Of a stretch of DNA of 64,000 nucleotides, positions 11,531 to 23,734 are shown piece by piece. Numbering within the stretch: position 1 is the stretch's first letter; each line of letters opens with the position of its first letter. Position numbers and translations under genes: made by a program. The notes under the pieces were generated by a model. It did not search any database, was not told the DNA's origin, and worked only from the letters and a program-made list of their open reading frames with translations. Source of the DNA: Tachypleus tridentatus (Eukaryota > Arthropoda > Merostomata > Xiphosura > Limulidae); assembly GCF_004210375.1 (NCBI RefSeq), contig NC_134831.1, positions 3,968,001-4,032,000 on the forward strand, read 5' to 3'.

Positions 11531-12039
11531 ACATAGCACAAATCTTTTGCAAAAATAGAAATTTTCGATTTTGCTCTCCAAAAATCATCCATAGTTTACA
11601 GTCTGGCACACGTGATGCACACTTCATCAACCAAACGTACATGTAAACAGTTTTAGTTCGTTTTTCATTTATTTTCTACACCGTATCAGGATTACGAAGT
11701 TTGTTAGAGTCACCACAAAAAGTTCCGACAAAATTGATGCGTTCTGTGAGGCTACTAAAAGCGACTTTTTCCAATTAATTAAACAGCCATAACAGATGAG
11801 TGCCTGAATTCCGAGTGAGTGTTGATTGGTTAGTTTCCAGACGCATGTGAATTGAATACTCTTGAGAGTAATCTCGAGAGATGATGAGAGCCAGAAGATG
11901 GTGATGCAAGATAATCGGATAAAACTATCCTAACTTCACTGTTTTCTTGACGAGAGGAACTCTAAGATTATTGGTGTTCTGAAATAAATGGGAAATTTCT
12001 CGATATCTTTCTTATTTTATGGCTACGTTTTACTACAGA

Positions 12040-12345
12040 TTTTACATTGTATTGTAGGACTCAATAGCATTACTGCGAAAGTTTACTACAAGTTTTACAT
12101 TATAATATAGGTTTTATTAGCATATCAAGAAAGTTCACTATACGTTTTATATTATAATATAGGATTTTATTATGATATCAAGAAAGTTCACTACACGTTT
12201 TATATTATAATGAAGGCCTTGTTAGCATTATTATGAAAGTTCACTACAGGCTTTACATCATAATGTAGGCCTTATTAGCATTATTATGAAAGTTCACTAC
12301 AGGTTTTACATGATAATTGAAGACCTTATTAACACGATCAACAAA
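12040..12345. repeat. 52-53-bp minisatellite, about 6 copies
   Basis: gaaagttcactac-like words start near 12077, 12129, 12182, 12235 and 12288. The unit also contains acattataatatagg and ttattagcattatt. Confidence 0.9.
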
Positions 12346-12599
12346 GTTATCATGTAATCTAGAGGTTTTTAGAAATGTGTTGTTTGTACTGAAGGAAGTT
12401 TAACGGTATGTGATAGGTATGGTCTTAATTACTAGAATGTTCTTTCAAGTTTAAAGAACACTGAGTTATATATATATATATATGTACATATACCGAGTTA
12501 GGCTAGATTAATTTTTTTAATCTGTTTCATAGTTAGTGAGTAATCAATGCATAATTTAATCAGTTTGTCAACAAGTTATCCATTTATTTATTTTAGTGC

Positions 12600-12735
12600 T
12601 GTGTTTGCTTCTTTGCAATTAAGCACAAAGTTATACAATGGGCTATCTGTGCTCTGCCCATCACAAATATCGAAACCTGGTTTCTAGCGTTGTAAGTTTG
12701 CAGACATACTACAGTGCAACTGGGAGGCATTAGTG
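12600..12735 (-). repeat. SINE family C, reverse
   Basis: Reads caattaagcacaaagttata, caatgggctatctgtgctct, gcccatcac and atcgaaacctggtttctagc, ending in a degraded head. Confidence 0.85.
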
Positions 12736-12984
12736 CTACGAATATCGAGTTTGTGTTTGATGAAGAAATGGAGATACGAGAAGTACTAAATGTACCAGTA
12801 AATTAACAAGTAAATAAAATTCCCATTTTATATGTAGTTTATGTACGGAGTTAGGCCTATCGGTTAACGTTAGTTTCGTATAACCGTGGAACACGAAGAA
12901 CTTGTAGTTAAAGAAAAATTAAAAAGTTTTCGTTATCATTTAGAGGATAAAGCTCTTTACCTTTCCATTTTACTTACTGGTTTC

Positions 12985-13250
12985 AAATAATTCGCACAAC
13001 AATAGAAACAATTACAACAATAACGCAAGTCTCAAAATAACTCACTCAACAGTAGAAACCACTACAACGGTAACGTAAGTCTAAAAATAAGTCACTCAAC
13101 AGTAGAAACCATTACAACAATAACGTAAGTCTAAAAATAACTCAGTTAACAGTAGAAATCAGTACAACAATGAAGTAGGTCTAAAAATAACTCGCTCAAC
13201 AATGGAAATCAGTACAACAATGAAGTAGGTTTAAAAATAACTTGCCCTAT
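12985..13250. repeat. 50-bp minisatellite, about 5 copies
   Basis: The word agtagaaacc/aatc starts at 13051, 13101, 13151 and 13201, an exact 50-base period. The unit also contains aacaataacgtaagtctaaa and aataactcactcaac. Confidence 0.92.
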
Positions 13251-13718
13251 AATATTGATAGATTTTAACTTCTTTTTTTTTCGTGCACCAAAGTAATTAA
13301 CCACAACTTTGGAAATCTATTAGAAAACCAGCAATATACGTAAAATATAAACTGGCAATGCGTTAAAAAGTACGTGGTATACGACATAGACTGCCATTAT
13401 GACAAGATATGTTATATACAATTTAATATTACCATTTTGATAAAGTTTACTGTTAGGTTTAACTTGTTGACTCACGTGGATGAAATGCGGTTTAGTCATA
13501 ATTCAAAACCTTAAAAGTGTATGTGTGTGTGAATAATTTATTCCTGCACAATATAGAATCCAGAAGTGTTACTCTTTGTGTTATTTCTACAATTTATAAT
13601 TACTGTAAACGTTTTTTACTATTTCCATAATGTTTGTACTATGCAAGAAGCAGAGGCATAAAGAAACTAAATGTTACGTGAATCTCAATAATCGAGATAG
13701 TGTGACTTACCACACTTA

Positions 13719-13991
13719 TTGTTTGATTTTGAATTTCGCACAAAGCTACTCGAGAATCACCTGTGCTAGCCGTCCCTAATTTAGTATTGTAATACCAGAG
13801 GGAAAGCAGCTGGTCACCACCACCCACCGTCAACTCTTGAACTTCTCTTTTACTAATAAATTGTGGGATTAACTGTCACTCTATAACGCCTTCACGGCTG
13901 AAAGGGCAAGCATGTTTGGTGTGACGAGGATTCGAATCGGCGACCTTCAGATTACGAGTCGACCGCCCTAACCACCTCGCCAAGCCGGGCC
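13719..13991 (-). repeat. SINE family A, reverse, near full length
   Basis: Runs from ttttgaatttcgcacaaagc through gagggaaagcagctggtcac to cctcgccaagccgggcc. The B box is seen as gaggattcgaatcgg. Confidence 0.9.
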
Positions 13992-14588
13992 TATCCTACT
14001 GTAACGTAGAAAGTTTCAATCTGCCCATCTTTTAATTTGCCCCAGTAAAAATTACTCTCAAGAAAAGCAAGAAAATACATAAAGTGTAATCCACAACCCA
14101 AGAACTTCCAGAGCCTTAAAGCGAGCCCTGGACACCCACCGTATTGGGTGTTCCACATTTCCCATGTTTCAAGTGAACATTGCCTGTACTATTGGTTTGT
14201 CTTCTGTATCTCTGTCACAGTTATCGCCATCAAAAATTAAATAAAGTTAGTAACACTTTTATAAAATTGGACAAAATAGGCTAAGTACATTACCCAATAA
14301 ACTGTTAGGCAGATATATAATAAAGTATACAAATACTTTGTTAAATTCGAAGAAATAATGGTTACGAAACAAAGACTTGTTAGTCATCAAAGTTACAAAT
14401 AAATACTAGAAGGTCCAGTACTATCATCTGTGTAGACAGTGCACTGTTCACTGAAGGATATTCTTCTTTGGGCCATTACAACCAACTTATTGTAATCACT
14501 CTGTTCTTCCAGTAGTTATAACCTTACTTTTTAAGTCTTTATTAAATGTTGTTTCTTAATGTTCTAATTGTTATTGTCTTATTTTTAC

Positions 14589-14866
14589 GCCCGACATGGC
14601 CAGGTGGGTAAAGGCGTTCGACTCGTAATCCAAGGGCCGCGGGTTCGAATCCCCGTCGCACCAAATATGCTGGCCCTTTCAGCCGTGGGGGTGTTAAAAT
14701 GTGACGATCGATCCTACTATTCCTTGGTAAAAAAGTAGTCCAAGGGTCGGCGGTGGGTGGTGGTGACTAGCTGCCTTCCCTCTAGTCTTACACTGCAAAA
14801 TTAGGGACGGCTAGCGCAAATAGCTCTCGTGTAGCTTCGCGCGAAATTCAAAAGAAATCAAACCAA
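14589..14866 (+). repeat. SINE family A, forward, full length
   Basis: Head cccgacatggccaggtgg, anticodon-loop region gactcgtaatcc (CTCGTAA, hence tRNA-Thr(CGT)-like) and B box gggttcgaatccccg. The body is followed by the tail tagcttcgcgcgaaattc. A second short tail fragment (tagctttgcgcgaaattc) follows at about 14931-14972. Confidence 0.92.
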
Positions 14867-15850
14867 GTTCAACCAGCCTGAAAATTTACCTTCGACATAT
14901 CAACTTAATAAAACCTTTTTTTTTGCGCGAAAGTAGCTTTGCGCGAAATTCAAAACACACAAACAAACAAACCTATTTTAACTCGCAATCATCTCAAAAA
15001 ACAATGTCGCCATAGCTTTAGTACAGGAAAATCCTACATCCATGGAGGGTTTTATTTGTTCTTGTTTTAAACGACCAGGGGAAATGGAACTAATGGTATG
15101 GGTCTTTCCGCTAACCTACTAGGGACTAATGTAGGTAGAATAGTCGACCGAAACCGGATAATTTTAGTGTAGATCGTAAATTCTTTCGGGAACAGAAAGA
15201 AAGAAAATATTTCCAATAAGACACGCTAGAAGGATTTTTCAATAGGTCTTGTCAGATCCTATCAAAATAAGCCATTTCTCAAAGAGAACTATTTGTTAGT
15301 AATACTAACTATCGTTTCAGTTTACGAATCCGTTCAGTCAAACAAAGGAACAGAAGTATTACTATTTACTGAAATAACTTTGGTGTCAAAAGCGAAAAGA
15401 AAACTTTTTATTTTCTTTGTCTTATTCTGTTGCAATAACATAAACGTCGAAAGTTGACTCTGATACTTTTAGGGATTTATATAAGTAAATAAAACAAATA
15501 TTCGACTGGTGTTACATTGCATCTAAGAAACATTCCTAAAATTGATAACATAATTATGAAACATATGATAATAGACATACTGTTTCTAACTTATAACGAA
15601 ATGAATAAAGACTTAATGATTCGCTGAAAACTAGATCTATTGCTTCTAGTATTCTAGGGTACGAAGATAAGTCCAACATATGTTTCTGTCGATTAATTAA
15701 TCCAGCTTACGTAATATTATAGGAATTAATGTCGATTTTAGTTTTCATTTACGAGTAGTCTCAAAGTTATTTAACCCATATGACAAGAATAACTAACCAT
15801 GTATTTTACGCTGTGTTATATGCGTACTCTCTGGTTGACAGTTTGATGTA

Positions 15851-16130
15851 GGGCCCGGCATGGCCAGGTGGGTTAATGAATTCGCCTCGTAATCTGAAAG
15901 TCGCGGGTCCGCATCCCCGTCGCACCAAACATGCTCGCCTTTTCAACCATGGGGGCGTTATAATGTGACGGTCAATCCCACTATTCGTTGGTAAAAGAGT
16001 AGCCCAAGAGTTTGCGGTGGGTGGTGATGACTAGCTGCCTTCCCTCTAGTCTTACACTGCTAAATTAGGGACTACTAGTGCAGATAGCCCTTGAGTAGCT
16101 TTGCGCGAAATTAAAAAACCAAACAAACAA
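15851..16130 (+). repeat. SINE family A, forward, with perfect target duplication
   Basis: A full-length copy with head gcccggcatggccaggtg and an aaccaaacaaacaaac tail. It is flanked by the 13-base direct repeat acagtttgatgta at 15838-15850 and 16131-16143, which proves insertion by target-primed reverse transcription and fixes both ends. Confidence 0.97.
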
Positions 16131-16335
16131 ACAGTTTGATGTATTTTATGCAAGTTGATCAGTGTATCGCGTGCGATTCGCGAAGTTTTTCATGTAACAA
16201 AATACGCTTCCCTGAGAAAATTGTGTGACCATTTATAAACTGTATTTTCTATTAAACCTTGTAATTTTGGCAGAAAAATGAACAATGAAAATTAAACGTA
16301 GAAACATGTTTAAAGCTAGGGAAAACACATATATA

Positions 16336-16524
16336 CAGTGGAACCCCTCTAAAGCAGTCACTTTCGGTACTGAGACAAACTGGCCTGATTAGAGATGTCG
16401 CCTGATTTGAGAGGTCCAATGTACATAATTAGGAATTATGTAAACAAAAAAGGGACTGTGATTGAATGACCGCTTTCAAGGGGTGACCAAATCTGAGGGG
16501 TGGCCGCTTAGAGGGGTTCAACTG
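16336..16524. mobile_element. pogo/Tigger-like MITE (189 bp)
   Basis: The ends cagtggaacccctctaa and ttagaggggttcaactg are inverted repeats with one clear mismatch. TA dinucleotides flank both sides (16334-16335 and 16525-16526). CAGT(G/T)GAACC ends with TA duplication are typical of the pogo branch of Tc1/mariner. It has no transposase, so it is non-autonomous. Confidence 0.8.
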
Positions 16525-16596
16525 TAGTTATATTTAGAATAAACCACCCTTTTGAGCCTGAATAAAAGTACCAATTGTTAAATATCCTACAGATTA

Positions 16597-16718
16597 GCCC
16601 CCAGTAGCTCAGCGGTATGTCTGCGGTCTTACAACGCTAAAAACCGGGTTTCAATAAACGTGGTGGGCAGAGCACAGATAGCCCATTGTGCAGCTTTGTG
16701 CTTAATTCAAAACAACAA
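16597..16718 (+). repeat. SINE family C, full length with target duplication
   Basis: Head gcccccagtagctcagcgg, ggtcttacaacgctaaaaac, B-box-like gggtttcaataaacg and 3' module cacagatagcccattgtgca, with an acaacaacc tail. The 11-base direct repeat cctacagatta flanks it at 16586-16596 and 16719-16729. Confidence 0.95.
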
Positions 16719-16731
16719 CCTACAGATTAAC

Positions 16732-16845
16732 GTCCCCTGGTGGACCAGCGATAAATTAACGGACTTAATACTAAAATCCAGGATTTGATTCCCCTCGGTG
16801 ATCAGAATATAGTTTTACAATTGTGTGGTTTTTGTTCTAAGAAAA
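16732..16845 (+). repeat. SINE family B, decayed
   Basis: Reads tcccctggtggaccagcg, acttaatactaaaatcca and gatttgattcccctcggtg. The 3' part is eroded (gttctaagaaaac). Confidence 0.75.
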
Positions 16846-16874
16846 CAAATTACAAACTAAATACGTAGTGGGGA

Positions 16875-17145
16875 ATATCCAGTGATGTTATTCCGTACAT
16901 CAAGATGATGCCACAGTTCTAGAATATACATCGACGAAATTACATATTTCAAGATATTGCCACAGTTCTATAATATACACTGACATAATTCCGTACTTCA
17001 AGGTATTACCACAGTTCTATAATATCCAGTGATGTAATTCTATATTTCAAGGTATTGTCTCATTTGTAGAATATCCAGTTACGTCATTCCATACTTCAAG
17101 GTATTGCCACAGTTCTATAATATCCAGTGACGTCATTCCGTACTC
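16875..17145. repeat. 49-bp minisatellite, about 5.5 copies
   Basis: ccacagttct starts at 16911, 16960 and 17009 and again at 17107 (the copy at 17058 is mutated), an exact 49-base period. The unit includes aatatccagtgatgt and ccgtacttcaaggtattg. Confidence 0.93.
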
Positions 17146-17883
17146 CAACCCCAGGAATGAAACGTACTTTACAAGACTGAATAATAGGTTACATTGTAAC
17201 ATTAATGAAGCACTAATTTATGCGCAAGCTTCGTACGCTTCGATTTCATCACGATAAACTTATGGTGGCTGGAAAACAAAATATTAATAATAAGTTAAAA
17301 CTAACCACCATAATTTCGTAACGTTCGTGTAAGTATAGCAGTTTTTTCCTTACGGTGATGAATCTTAAGAAACGTCAACTTAATCCCACTGACCTAGTTT
17401 CTCAGCTCACATACATCATTTCAAGTTGAACAGTTGAATACACACACACGCTCTCATACGTCATCTAAGATTATGAAACTAGACACTTTACATAAAAATA
17501 TTCCCATCTGTTTAATGTGTATGCTAATGTTGTGCTGAAATGGTACATAAACGAATTAGGTCGCTAGGTTCTAACAGTTTCAGGCACGTAAAGTTGTTCT
17601 TACATATACACAATTCATATTTAAAGTGGGTTGGGTATATCAAAGTGAAGTAATAATATGATGACATTTTTTGTTGGTAATAACAGCGGATCAGTAAACG
17701 TGTGAAGAGAAATGAAAGGTATGGAAGTCAGCCCGTATTGCACTTTTACAGAATATATAAATAACATTATTTCTTTATATTCTATTTCCTTATATATTGT
17801 TGGAGATACCTAAACTCCTGAGATTGTTAAAAGTGCTTACGTATAAAGACATTACGATAAATAGCAGGATTATCATTTTATGT

Positions 17884-17942
17884 GTTGTGTTTGTTGTTTA
17901 GCGCATAGCTACACAATGGGCTATCTGGGCTGTGCCCAGAAT
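17884..17942 (-). repeat. SINE family C fragment
   Basis: tagcgcatagctacacaatg and ggctatctgggctgtgccca represent the 3' half only. Confidence 0.7.
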
Positions 17943-17947
17943 AGTGA

Positions 17948-18275
17948 TGCATCATTAAACTGTGAAACTGAAAATATATTATTAAAATAAACTTTGTTCT
18001 TTGAACTTTTGTGCCGAAGGCTTATTAACGGTAATTTCTGACCAGAAATGTTTTAATAACACATCTGTGAACTAATTCCAATCGACTAGATAACATGTTT
18101 TGTAGTAATTCAATGAAATAAGGGATGCTTTATAGTATGAAAATCATAAAACTAAGGTAATAGAATGCTTCCTAATAAGGAATTTGTGATATTGACGTAA
18201 CAGAATGATTCCTAATATGAAAGACTTGACACTGACGTAATAGGATGCTTCCTAATATGGAAGATTTGATAAACT
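17948..18275 (+). repeat. Unclassified dispersed repeat, copy 1, with internal tandem part
   Basis: Shares scattered but collinear words with 21268-21560: actgtgaaact, then gtttta-aacac-tctg, then ttgtagtaa, then a tandem part of about 43 bp built on tgcttcctaatatggaag and gacgtaacagaatg. No terminal repeats or coding capacity were recognised. Confidence 0.65.
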
Positions 18276-18631
18276 AAAATGCGATCACGAAGTGTTTTAG
18301 TTTATTAATATTAATTGTAAATGCTTTTTATCTTCGAAAGTTGTTTACGCAGTTTATTTGGCATGCTGGCGGGTTGAATTGTCCAGTTTTTTGTGTGTTT
18401 TTTGGCACACTCCTTCTTTAGGTCACATCTCTAAATGGGCGTTATTTTATTCTTGAATGCCAATTTAAGATCTGCGTCGATTTCATTTGTAAATCACGTA
18501 TCTTTTAAGAAATTTGTTAATTTGTTTTTGAAGTCAATTTGGAACCCAATCAATAGATTAGTTATGTTTATATGGACTTTGTTTGGACTGGAACGACGTG
18601 TCGAAGCCAATGCTGAATCCTTCGTTAAGTG

Positions 18632-18740
18632 TATGTGTGTGTGCTTTCTTATAGTAAAGCCACATCGAGCTATCTGCTAAGTCCACCAAGGAGAATCGAA
18701 CTTCTGATTTTAGCGTTGTAAGTCCGTACCCTTCATTAGG
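18632..18740 (-). repeat. SINE family B, reverse
   Basis: Reads gtgtgctttcttatagtaaa, gccacatcgagctatctg, ccaccaaggagaatcgaact and attttagcgttgtaagtccg. The head is eroded. Confidence 0.85.
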
Positions 18741-18959
18741 TCATATATAGTTTCTATAGGCTCCTGACTTTGATCTTCGACGTTGTTTCGAATTACATAC
18801 TGAGTCTGTCAATAAACAGACCATGTTCTTATAGGTTTTGTCTGGTCTGAGATGAATTTTCACAGATCACTGAATTGGTAAATGAATTCGATTTTCCAGT
18901 GTTTAAATAAATGCGCAAAATTTCACTCGTTTCCTATAAATGATTTGTTGAGTCTTTCG

Positions 18960-19234
18960 TGTGTTTGTTTTTGAATTTCGCGCAAAGCTACACGAGAGCT
19001 ACCTGCACTAACCGTCTCTAATTTAGCAGTGTAAGATTTGAGAGAAAGCAGCTAGTCATCACCACCCACCGCCAACTCTTGGGCTACTCTTTTACCAATG
19101 AATAGTGAGATTTACCGTAACATTATAACGCTCCCACGGTGGAAAGGGCGAGAATTTTTTGTGCGACGGGGATTCGAACTCACGACCCTCAGATTACGAA
19201 TCGAATGCCTTAACCACTTGGTCATGCCGGGCCT
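18960..19234 (-). repeat. SINE family A, reverse, with target duplication
   Basis: Full length from tttttgaatttcgcgcaaag to cacttggtcatgccgggcc. The direct repeat gagtctttc is at 18950-18958 and 19239-19247. Confidence 0.93.
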
Positions 19235-19419
19235 TCTCGAGTCTTTCATCAAAGGCAACTTTTCTGTCAACTTGCTTTGACTAGTTTAACCCAGTAAGTA
19301 TACTACAGAATAAACGGAGGGTTGCTTTTACTCATTCATGCAAAGTAAAAATGCAGTTTTTGTTGTTTTAGTCCTAAGGCTGTTACGATCGTTGAATCGC
19401 CTTGGATTCTGGCGCTATT

Positions 19420-19540
19420 GTTGTTTATTATTCAGTACAAAACTGCACAAAGGACTATCTGTAGTCTGCCCACCATGGGTACTGAAACCTGGTTTCCAGA
19501 AGTATAAGTCCCCAGACATACCACTATGCCACTAGTGGTA
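19420..19540 (-). repeat. SINE family C, reverse
   Basis: Reads aaaggactatctgtagtctg, cccaccatgggtactgaaac, ctggtttccagaagtataag and ccactatgccactagtgg. A further partial reverse C block (gggtgtcgaaacccagtttt) follows at 19548-19580. Confidence 0.8.
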
Positions 19541-19624
19541 TTGACAATGGGTGTCGAAACCCAGTTTTTAGAGATGCAATTCTGACGATTCTGGGACAGA
19601 ATTAATCAGTGGCTCCATCTCTTC

Positions 19625-19745
19625 TCCGTTCCTAATTTAGCAGTGATGGACGAGAGAGAAGGTGGACAGTCAACTCCACCCATCGACAATTCTTGGGCTA
19701 CTATTTTACCAACAAACAGTGTTGGAATAACCACAAAATATTTTT
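19625..19745 (-). repeat. SINE family A internal remnant
   Basis: cgttcctaatttagcagtga, ggtggacagtcaactcc and ttcttgggctactattttac match the antisense body. Head and tail are missing. Confidence 0.6.
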
Positions 19746-21267
19746 ACCACTTTATATTTCTTAATAAACTTTTAGATCTTTAAACACGCTTCGACAGTTT
19801 TACATGCCTTACGTAAAACACAGTTTTGGTTTATAGAACGGAATGAACATGTTAAAATACTCTTTTTAAATGACCACGGATTATTCTGGAACTTTTCGGA
19901 AGGAATAAACCGAATATTTTTTAAAATTCCAATTAGAAGTTACTAGTTAGGAAAAGAGGAACAAACTGAAATAAATAAACACATGTGAGTTAAATACGTG
20001 TTTTTTTGTTTTTATTATCCCACCATCACCACAAATAGACAGAGGCTATGCTTTTAACATCTGTATTCGTGTGTATTTGTTCAACTGTTTGTTAGCAAGG
20101 TCTTTCGAAAATGGCGAAATGATTTCTGACGATACTTGAAATGCCGTGACTTAAACCTTTGACCTATACTCACCAAAAATTAAACTTCGAAACACATAAA
20201 AAATGTGTTTGTTAATATGGGTACCAGTTTTTCACACTTATTTTTGCTATGTAAATCAATAAAAAAGTATCGGATTTTTATGAAATGTGGTAAACATATA
20301 TAACATATTATTCCTCGTTGTACTTCCAAAAATGTTTCATTTTCTTTGATAACAACAGACGTAAGGACACGTTTTTGTATTATTTTGAAAAACAATCATG
20401 AGCCATGCTATGTGATCTAGTACGTCACTAGATTATTCTATGTGGTTGATGCTTCCTATTTAGTATTTCTATATCACTACTTCCCTGAAATTTCTAATTC
20501 CGTTAACTGATGAGCAACTTAATAACTTTAAACGACGTTTTTTTTTATTGGTTCGTAACCTCAAAGGTTCGTGTAACCTATCGTTTTCAATCAATCGGAA
20601 TGACTTTTTTGTGATAAAACGTTTATTCAAATCGATTTTTTCACACAATATAGCTTATTATTGTCTTCATAGCGTCACCAAGGGACTGAATGAATCCGAA
20701 ACCGACAACTTAATAATATCAAAAATATTACATAGACAATATCAAAATACACTGTACAATAAAACTGAAAGTGTTATATTCATTGTTAGAGCTTTTCCTG
20801 CATTGTTTCCAGCCTTTAAACAAAGCTGGCTGCAGAAACAAAAATCATATATACTCTTTGACAATGTATTGAAAGATAAAATTCAACTGTAGTCGTTATT
20901 GCAAAATAACCAACTAGCAGCAATGATCCAAACTGGTATACGTCATCTGATAGTGAGATATTTTCTTGCTATCTTCCTATACTCAAACACAACCATACGT
21001 AAGCCTGATCTGACGACGTACGACACCTCGAAGGTTAGTAAAATTGATATGAAAATTAATTACATCATTTTTATTGCTCCAATAACAGACAACGTGGTAG
21101 AATTTACAATCTCTCTCAAGTGATGTGACATCAAAGCTACTGCCTATCGTATTTAGTTGTTATAGGCTCTACCCGTACATTTGTGCTTTTGTACATCTAT
21201 GGTCAAGTTAAACTACTTATTGCAGTCGGTGATAATAATATATATTAATAATTAAAACGTATTATAT

Positions 21268-21560
21268 GCGTCATTAGACTGTGAAACTTCAAATGTATTA
21301 GTTTGGTGACCTTTTAGAATTTGTTGGTTTTTTTAACCTTTGTACTGAAAGTGATCGAAAGTGTTTTAACAACACGTCTGCAAACAGCTTCCAAGAAACC
21401 TGATGTCAGATTACATATCTTGTAGTAACAGGGTAAAGAATACTTCCTAATATGGGATACGTGATAGTGACGTAACAGAATGGCTCCTAATATGGAACAT
21501 TTGATACTGAGATCACAGGATGATTCCCGATACGGAAGACAATAACATAAACGGAAACAT
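21268..21560 (+). repeat. Unclassified dispersed repeat, copy 2
   Basis: Collinear with 17948-18275: actgtgaaacttcaaatgta, gtgttttaacaacacgtctg, cttgtagtaacagggtaaag, then about 2-3 tandem units around tcctaatatgg and gacgtaacagaatggctcct. The two copies lie in the same orientation 3.3 kb apart and are substantially diverged. Confidence 0.65.
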
Positions 21561-21973
21561 ACCTGATAATACGAATTGATTGGATAAGTGAAATAAAAAT
21601 ATTGTCTCGTTTTGAAGACAGGTCCATTTGTTGAAATCCCTAGATTTTCATTGTTACTTTGTTGTTTGTTTGTTTTTGTCTTTTAAGTTATATTGTGTCT
21701 GTAGTTATGAACTTAAAAGCGGTATTATAATCACATTGTATCCTAACTTAAGCTTTCCTATGACATTAAAAACTAATTTTAGAAACCACATAATAGGTAT
21801 TATCGTCCACACTTCGTATTTTTATAACTTTTACTAAGACCTTATTGTTTAATAAAATATTAATATTTCGTGTTTGATTTGTCCCAACTGAATAAGCTTT
21901 TATTATTTTATTAAGTGTTAACTGAAAAAATAATAATATGGTAAGTTCTAACACTTTTTTTTTTAATGCACTC

Positions 21974-22090
21974 GGCCTCCAGTGGCACAGCGGTATGTCT
22001 GCGGACTTCCAAAGCTGAAATACGGGTTTCGATACATGTGGCGAGCAGAGCACAAATAGCCCATTGTTTAGTTTTGTGCTTAATAACAAA
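21974..22090 (+). repeat. SINE family C, forward
   Basis: Head ggcctccagtggcacagcgg, tatgtctgcggacttcc, gggtttcgatacatgtgg and 3' module caaatagcccattgtttag. Confidence 0.9.
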
Positions 22091-22628
22091 GACAATGTAC
22101 TCGTTAGCCTAAATTTGGATCTTTCTTTGAAAATATGGATACTATTATTTGATATATATTTTAAATTCAGAGTTTTAACGGTTATCTCTTTTAACCCTAA
22201 ATTTTATGTTGGTGTATATACTACGCACGGGTACAAGTGTACTTTTTGTTATTGTTGTTGTATTTTAAATAGTAAATTGCAGTGTTGAACTCGCTTGTGG
22301 CCAGGAGTTCAAATTTTAAAAGTTAATACGTACCACAAATGTTCTTAATTATTGTTTAGTTGGAACTTTTACACGGCTCTAGTGATCCAGCTTAGTTGAC
22401 TTAGAAAAGCATATAAACTAAGCCAACATACTAAACAGAAGTGTTGTGCATGGTATTTGTCAATTCAGTTGTGCTGCCAAAAACAAGAATTAAACCCTGT
22501 CAACTACATTACATTGTTGTTGTTAAATAGGACGTTTTCTGAGACTATTTACTCCGTAGTAATTTGCATTTAGGGCTTTAATTTTACATAATTCATAAGT
22601 AATCATTGAGGTAAGTCTGAACCCAGAT

Positions 22629-22906
22629 GGGCTCGGCATGGCCAAGTGGTTAGGGCGCTCGACGCATAATCTGAGGTTTGCAGGTTCGAATCTTAGTCAC
22701 ACCAAACATGCTCGTCCTTTCAGCCTTGGAAGCGTTATAATGTGACGATCAATCCCGCTATTCGTTGGTAAAATAAGAGCTCAATGGTTGGCGGTGGATG
22801 GTGATGACTAGCTGCCTTCCTTCTAGTCTTACACTGCTAAATTAGGGACGGCAAGCGTAGATAGTCTTCGTGTAGCTTTGCGCAAATTTCAAAACAAACC
22901 AAACTT
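22629..22906 (+). repeat. SINE family A, forward
   Basis: Full length from gggctcggcatggccaagtg, with B box caggttcgaatcttag, to tagctttgcgcaaatttc. It is moderately diverged. Confidence 0.92.
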
Positions 22907-22977
22907 AACTTAATAGTCATTCTGTCCAAAATACGGCATCTCGTGCTGCTATTCTCACTAGAAACTTGGGGTCAGGT

Positions 22978-23208
22978 GTGGCCTAATGGTTGGAATGCCC
23001 CAATTATGAAGGTGAGGTTTCTTGGCTCTCGACAAGTTGCCGCTGCAACACAAAAAGTGTGACAGTCAAACCCAATTATTTTGTCAGAGGAGAGTAGCCC
23101 AAGATTTATCGATGTGTGCTGTTAACTGGCTGCCTTCCGGCTAGGCTAGCATCTCAAAATTAAAGACGTGTGGCCCTTGTGTGACTCTGCACAAAATTCT
23201 GAAACAGA
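22978..23208 (+). repeat. SINE, ancient A/D-like copy
   Basis: tgtggcctaatggttggaat suggests a head of the D type (also seen at 39170). The body, agagtagcccaagatttatc and aactggctgccttccggcta, is that of family A. It is old and heavily mutated. Confidence 0.65.
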
Positions 23209-23451
23209 CAGATAGATTCCTAATATCTCCATAACGTGAAGTGATTCGAAGTACAAAGAATTTTACTCACTCGAACGTGACGTTTTCTTTGCATTGATTC
23301 TTACGTTTCACTGCTAGCTTTCTAACGTAATTATTTTTATATAATCTTGTGAGGTTAAAGTATTCGACGAATATGAAATTTCTTTGAACAGACCTATAAT
23401 AAAACTTTCATTGTCTATTACTTTTTTCAAGTGACTCTCTCTTCTACTTAA

Positions 23452-23734
23452 GGCCTGGCATGGCCAAGCGCGTAAGACGTGCGACTCGTAATCCGAGGGT
23501 CGCGGGTTCGCGCCCGCGTCGCGCTAAACATGCTCGCCCTCCCAGCCGTGGGGTCGTATAATGTGACGGTCAATCCCACTATTCGTTGGTAAAAAGAGTA
23601 GCCCAAGAGTTGGCGGTGGGTGGTGATGACTAGCTGCCTTCCCTCTACCCTCTAGTCTTACACTGCTAAATTAGGGACGGCTAGCACAGATAGCCCTCGA
23701 GTAGCTTTGTGCGAAATTCCAAAAACAACAACAA
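23452..23734 (+). repeat. SINE family A2 (young subfamily), with target duplication
   Basis: Head ggcctggcatggccaagcgc and B box ggttcgcgcccgcgtcgcgc, with A2-specific ctcgccctcccagccgtgg and tagcacagatagccctcgag. It is flanked by the perfect 11-base repeat cttctacttaa at 23441-23451 and 23735-23745. It carries a local duplication of ccctcta. Confidence 0.97.

Noticed and set aside
20548-21123. Two adjacent plus-strand ORFs of 114 and 74 residues
   Set aside because: No domain, no splice context, and composition like the flanks; consistent with chance in AT-rich DNA.
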